The translations under genes and the position numbers were made by a program. Of a DNA stretch of 64,000 bases, positions 61,112 to 64,000 are shown piece by piece (the first letter of the stretch is position 1; the number at the start of each line of letters is the position of its first letter). The notes beneath the pieces were generated by a model. That model worked only from the letters and a program-made list of their open reading frames with translations. It searched no databases and was not told the DNA's origin. The stretch is taken from positions 266,971 to 330,970 of the forward strand of contig NZ_BNBY01000005.1 in assembly GCF_014656195.1 (NCBI RefSeq), written 5' to 3'. This DNA is from Kitasatospora xanthocidica (GTDB taxonomy: Bacteria; Actinomycetota; Actinomycetes; Streptomycetales; Streptomycetaceae).

Positions 61112-61138
61112 TCGCGGCCGGTAGCAGCTGATGACCGT

Positions 61139-61172
61139 GAGGGGTGGCCCCCGAGCCTGGGGACCACCCCTC
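61139..61172 (+). terminator. Strong hairpin between atpD and atpC
   Basis: GAGGGGTGG (61139-61147) pairs with CCACCCCTC (61164-61172), and CCCC/GGGG extends the stem with one bulged A. It is as strong as the true terminators in this window yet sits inside the operon. Confidence 0.65.
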
Positions 61173-61239
61173 GCGTCGCATCGGCTGTGATTCCGGTCAA
61201 ATCCGTGCCGCCGGTTTCATGCCGGGGGCGCGGGGCCGT

Positions 61240-61271
61240 TATTCTTACCGAAACTCCCGAGTAATCGGGGG
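61240..61271 (+). promoter_or_regulatory. Possible atpC promoter and small hairpin
   Basis: TATTCT (61240-61245) in an AT-rich patch could be a -10 box. CTCCCGA (61254-61260) and TCGGGGG (61265-61271) form a small stem before the atpC ribosome site. Confidence 0.35.
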
Positions 61272-61294
61272 TTGCATGAGCCTAGGAGCCCACG

Positions 61295-61678
61295 TTGGCT
61301 GAGCTGCACGTCGAGCTGGTCGCAGCCGACCGCAAGGTGTGGTCCGGTGCGGCCACCATCGTCGTCGCCCGTACGGCCTCCGGTGACACCGGCATCATGC
61401 CGGGCCACACCCCGGTGCTGAGCGTGCTGGAGACCGGTCCGGTCACCATCCGCACGGTGGACGGCGGGACTGTCATCGCCGCGGTGCACGGCGGCTTCAT
61501 CTCCTTCGCCGACAACAAGCTGTCTCTGCTCGCGGAGATCGCCGAGCTGGCGGACGAGATCGACGTCGCGCGTGCCGAGCGCGCACTGGAGCAGGCCAAG
61601 TCGGACCTGGACGCGCACGCCGAGCGTCGCGCCGAGGTCCGTCTGTTCGCGGCGCGCGGCCTCAAGGCCCACGCCTGA
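61295..61678 (+). CDS. atpC: ATP synthase F1 subunit epsilon
   Basis: Epsilon binds gamma and can inhibit ATP hydrolysis. The 127 residues have the beta-sandwich domain (about 1-85, with GIMPGHTPVLSVL) and the two C-terminal helices. The start is a TTG at 61295, supported by AGGAG and the MAELHVELV opening. A 184-base gap with a hairpin separates it from atpD, so it may be made from its own promoter at lower level. Confidence 0.94.
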   Translation: MAELHVELVAADRKVWSGAATIVVARTASGDTGIMPGHTPVLSVLETGPVTIRTVDGGTVIAAVHGGFISFADNKLSLLAEIAELADEIDVARAERALEQAKSDLDAHAERRAEVRLFAARGLKAHA

Positions 61679-61686
61679 GTGTGCCG

Positions 61687-61750
61687 GACCCCGGCTTAGC
61701 GGGGTCGACCGACGGTCCCGGGGACGCGCGAGCGTGACCCCGGGACTGTC
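61687..61750 (+). terminator. Double terminator of the atp operon
   Basis: Two hairpins follow atpC. The first is GACCCCG/CGGGGTC (61687-61706). The second is GTCCCGGGG/CCCCGGGAC with outer GAC/GTC (61711-61750). Confidence 0.75.
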
Positions 61751-61770
61751 GTCGTAGTTGGTAGGTCAGC

Positions 61771-61791
61771 GCGGTCGCTTGATACGACCGC
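61771..61791. promoter_or_regulatory. Palindrome before the DUF2550 gene
   Basis: GCGGTCG and CGACCGC flank CTTGATA. GATACG overlaps the right half and could be a -10 box, so this may be an operator over the promoter. Confidence 0.4.
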
Positions 61792-61826
61792 TACGGGGAA
61801 CGCGGGTAGCGAGGAGGTAGGTGAGC

Positions 61827-62327
61827 ATGGTCCTCGCGCTTGTGGTGTGTGCGGCGGTCGTGGCGCTGGGTGTGATCGGCCTGATGGCCTTCGCCGTCCG
61901 GCGCCGCTTGATCCAGCGGGTCGGCGGCACGTTCGACTGCAGTTACCGGCTCAAAATGCCCGCCGACGCCTCGACGCAGCCCGACCTCGACGAGAACGGC
62001 AAACCCACCTCCGCCCCGGTCCCCCCGACCGACGGCAAGGGGTGGGTTTTTGGTATCGGCCGGTACAGCGGCGACTCCATCGAGTGGTTCCGGGTCTTCT
62101 CGTACGCCCCGCGCCCGCGCAAGGTGCTGCCGAGGCGGGAGATCGAGGTGCTCGGCCGGCGCTACCCGGAGGGCCAGGAGGAGCTGGCGCTGCTCTCCGG
62201 CTCGGTGGTGCTGCGCTGCCTGCACAACGGGGCGCCGCTGGAGCTGGCGATGAGCGAGGACGCGCTGACCGGCTTCCTCGCCTGGCTGGAGGCGGCCCCG
62301 CCCGGGCAGAGAGTCAATGTCGCGTAG
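61827..62327 (+). CDS. DUF2550 domain membrane protein
   Basis: The 166-residue protein has one N-terminal membrane helix (about 1-22) and a soluble domain that fits the DUF2550 family, which is conserved in actinobacteria directly after atpC. Landmarks are WVFGIGRYSGDSIEWFRVFSY and a C-terminal SGSVVLRC region. Its function is unknown. ATG 61827 has GAGGAGGT 8-9 bases upstream; a GTG at 61821 is an alternative. The last codons with stop are copied 63 bases downstream. Confidence 0.87.
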   Translation: MVLALVVCAAVVALGVIGLMAFAVRRRLIQRVGGTFDCSYRLKMPADASTQPDLDENGKPTSAPVPPTDGKGWVFGIGRYSGDSIEWFRVFSYAPRPRKVLPRREIEVLGRRYPEGQEELALLSGSVVLRCLHNGAPLELAMSEDALTGFLAWLEAAPPGQRVNVA

Positions 62328-62390
62328 CGACGGGACTCTCGGATGGGGGTACCCCCGGCCGGAGGCTGGGGGAGGGTCAATGTCGCGTAG
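62313..62390 (+). repeat. Duplication of the DUF2550 gene end around a palindromic element
   Basis: GTCAATGTCGCGTAG, including the TAG stop, occurs at 62313-62327 and again at 62376-62390. Copy 2 of the dispersed palindromic element lies between them. Confidence 0.85.
62345..62372. repeat. Dispersed palindromic element, copy 2
   Basis: GGGGGTACCCCC (a perfect 12-bp palindrome) is followed by GGCCGGAGGCTGGGGG. Its reverse complement matches the element at 50600-50628 with one gap and a few changes. Confidence 0.75.
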
Positions 62391-62441
62391 GAGCGGCTTG
62401 CGGGGTTAACGCGGCTTAACCTGCCGGGCTAGGGTGGCCGC

Positions 62442-63014
62442 ATGGTCAATCTGACGCGCATCTACACCCGTACCGGCGACGACGGCACCACCGCGCTCGG
62501 CGACATGAGCCGGACCACCAAGACCGACCCGCGGCTGATCGCGTACGCCGACGCCAACGAGGCGAACGCGGCGATCGGGGTGGCGCTCGCGGTCGGGCAG
62601 CTGCCCGAGGACGTGGCGGCGGTGCTGGTCCGGGTCCAGAACGACCTGTTCGACGTCGGCGCCGACCTGTCCACCCCGGTGGTCGAGGACCCGAAGTACC
62701 CGCCGCTGCGGGTGCTGCAGTCCTACGTCGACCGGCTGGAGGGGGACTGCGACCACTACCTGGAGCAGGTGGAGAAGCTGCGCAGCTTCATCCTGCCCGG
62801 CGGCACGGCCGGCGCCGCCCACCTGCACCTGGCCTGCACCGTGGTGCGGCGGGCCGAGCGCTCCACCTGGGCGGCGATCGCGGAGCACGGCGACACGGTC
62901 AACCCGCTGACCGCGAAGTACCTCAACCGGCTCTCCGACCTGCTGTTCATCCTGGCCCGGGTGGCCAACAAGGAGCGCGGTGACGTGCTCTGGGTGCCGG
63001 GCGAGAACCGCTAG
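62442..63014 (+). CDS. Cob(I)alamin adenosyltransferase, PduO type
   Basis: PduO-type enzymes transfer adenosyl from ATP to cob(I)alamin to make coenzyme B12. The 190-residue helical bundle has the N-terminal ATP loop YTRTGDDGTTALGD, the helix DANEANAAIG with its conserved acidic and Asn residues, and the C-terminal VRRAERSTW and YLNRLSDLLF. The ATG at 62442 lies 7 bases after TAGGGT (62429-62434), a -10-like hexamer, so the mRNA may be leaderless. Other names for this orthologue are cobO/pduO; it is not the CobA type. Confidence 0.93.
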   Translation: MVNLTRIYTRTGDDGTTALGDMSRTTKTDPRLIAYADANEANAAIGVALAVGQLPEDVAAVLVRVQNDLFDVGADLSTPVVEDPKYPPLRVLQSYVDRLEGDCDHYLEQVEKLRSFILPGGTAGAAHLHLACTVVRRAERSTWAAIAEHGDTVNPLTAKYLNRLSDLLFILARVANKERGDVLWVPGENR

Positions 63015-63046
63015 GGCCCGTCTTCGGGCGCCTGCGGGGACTGGCG

Positions 63047-63643
63047 CTAGGCCTGCCGGGCCGGGGTCTTCTCCTCCTCCACCACGCGGCCGTCCACCAC
63101 CACCACGCCCACCGGGGCCTCCCTGGGCCACCGCGAGTAGCAGGCGGCCACGACCACGTTGACCACGGCGGCGATGCCCAGCCGCCAGTACCACTGCGCG
63201 AAGGTGCCGTAGTGGGCGGAGCCCGCGGAGAGCGGGACGAGCAGGGTGATCAGGGTGAGCGTGATCGCCGCCGAGACGACGGTCCGGCCGGCGACCTGCC
63301 ACTCGTACCTGGTCCGCTCCGGGCCGTACTTCGGCGAGGGCAGCGGCTTGGGGCCGCCGGCGAAGCGGTGCAGGAAGTGCCGGTCGGCCCAGCGGACCAG
63401 CGAGGGGCCGTACCCGACCGAGAAGCCGGCGTAGCTCGCGGCCAGCGCGTGCGTCCAGCTCGCCTCGGCGCCGCCGCGCAGGTCGAGCACGGTGAGGGCG
63501 TACAGGGCGAGGTCGACGGCCGGGAGGCCGAGCAGCAGCACGGTGCTGGTGCGGCGCCACCGCAGCAGGTAGCGGGCGGAGAGGGCCAGGCCGAGCACGA
63601 TCCACCAGGAGATCTCGGCCGCGACGATGAGGGTGACGATCAC
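63047..63643 (-). CDS. Multi-pass membrane protein of unknown function
   Basis: The 198-residue protein has about five membrane segments: near 3-22, 32-52, 62-78, 118-142 and 147-168. A central basic loop (RFAGGPKPLPSPKYGPERTRYEW) is split by short gaps of lower conservation. I do not recognise the family. The GTG at 63643 has TGGAGC upstream. It converges on the adenosyltransferase gene, with only 32 bases between, and diverges from the partial gene at the right end. Confidence 0.7.
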   Translation of the reverse strand: MIVTLIVAAEISWWIVLGLALSARYLLRWRRTSTVLLLGLPAVDLALYALTVLDLRGGAEASWTHALAASYAGFSVGYGPSLVRWADRHFLHRFAGGPKPLPSPKYGPERTRYEWQVAGRTVVSAAITLTLITLLVPLSAGSAHYGTFAQWYWRLGIAAVVNVVVAACYSRWPREAPVGVVVVDGRVVEEEKTPARQA

Positions 63644-63799
63644 GTTCTGCTCCAGGGCGTTCGGCGGTGCCTCCAGCCTCGTGCGCGGGCGCGCCGCTGT
63701 CGTCGTCGCGGGGTGCCGTCCGGGCCTGCACCTTTCGATGTAGCGGGCTCCTCCGCGGACCGGAGCCGGGCGGCCCGCCGGGGATGGTGAGATGGGGGT

Positions 63800-64000
63800 G
63801 TGCTCGTTCCGTCCCTCCCCCCGCGCCGGCTCGACCAGCTGATCGCCCTCTGCGGGCTGCTCGGCGGGACGGTGCTGATCGTCTTCCGGGTGTACGACAA
63901 CGCCGACCGCCTCCCGCTGTGGGCCGTCGTCCTGCCGATGCTGGTGATGGCCGCGCTGGAGCTGTGCCGGCGGACCAGACCGGTGCTCGCGGTCTCGGTG
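63800..64000 (+). CDS. Partial membrane protein cut by the window end
   Basis: A GTG at 63800 opens a frame of 67 codons that runs off the window. It begins VLVPSLPPRRLDQLIALCGL and holds two hydrophobic segments (about 14-30 and 43-58) separated by a charged turn. This is the usual N-terminal layout of streptomycete sensor histidine kinases, but no kinase motif is inside the window, so the identity is a guess. The GTG at 63798 is out of this frame. Confidence 0.5.
   Translation, partial: MLVPSLPPRRLDQLIALCGLLGGTVLIVFRVYDNADRLPLWAVVLPMLVMAALELCRRTRPVLAVSV

Noticed and set aside
62391..62441. Cobalamin riboswitch before the adenosyltransferase gene
   Set aside because: The gap is about 50 bases and shows no B12 box; a leaderless start is more likely.
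63800..64000. Definite assignment of the last frame as a sensor histidine kinase
   Set aside because: Only two membrane segments are inside the window; no HAMP, HisKA or ATPase motif can be seen.

Overview
The window is high-GC actinobacterial DNA whose gene content and order are those of a streptomycete (Streptomyces or Kitasatospora). The evidence is the block lysA-hom-thrC-thrB-rho-LCP-rpmE-prfA-prmC-tsaC-phosphatase-glyA-like-wecA-like-atpIBEFHAGDC-DUF2550-PduO, GTG and TTG starts, several apparently leaderless genes, HspR- and PhoP-type operators, and strong GC-rich hairpins after most genes. I see no phage, integrase, transposase, CRISPR array or replication origin. Nothing suggests recent transfer.

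Left part (1 to about 16.1 kb) is mixed housekeeping and accessory DNA: a small membrane protein, lon with a HAIR-like operator, a GtrA protein and a ROK repressor. A MarR regulator follows, between a DUF3533 membrane protein and an MFS exporter, with palindromes at both promoters. Then come a PiT phosphate permease with a small membrane partner and a PHO box, a secreted NlpC/P60 hydrolase, a YdeP-type molybdoenzyme and a Ser/Thr kinase.

Middle part (16.1 to 34.6 kb) starts with two divergent transcription units that I read as a sulfur-compound salvage locus. The leftward unit is an amino-acid ABC permease and an FAD/NAD(P)-binding protein. The rightward unit is a 25-codon cysteine-type leader peptide, an SsuD-like flavin monooxygenase, a GNAT acetyltransferase and a polar amino-acid ABC transporter with two binding proteins. 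Monooxygenase, acetyltransferase and amino-acid importer together recall the Bacillus pathway for S-modified cysteines; this is inference. A second Ser/Thr kinase, related to the first, follows. Next are an FAH-family hydrolase, a TetR regulator, a DUF885 metallopeptidase, a second MFS exporter, a PfkB sugar kinase, a secreted trypsin-like protease and tRNA-Arg(CCG).

Right part (34.8 to 64 kb) is core metabolism: a single-domain response regulator, argS, lysA and the threonine genes hom-thrC-thrB. Then come rho with a long leader, an LCP ligase, rpmE, prfA/prmC and tsaC with a phosphatase. After these are an SHMT-like gene with altered active-site residues, a WecA-like transferase, the full F1Fo ATP synthase operon, a DUF2550 protein, a PduO-type cobalamin adenosyltransferase, and two membrane-protein genes, the last cut by the window end.

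The most unusual points are the cysteine-attenuator locus, the degenerate SHMT paralogue, and a recurring pattern of short tandem duplications that copy the last codons plus stop codon of a gene into its 3' flank (five cases). There are also two copies of a dispersed palindromic element.
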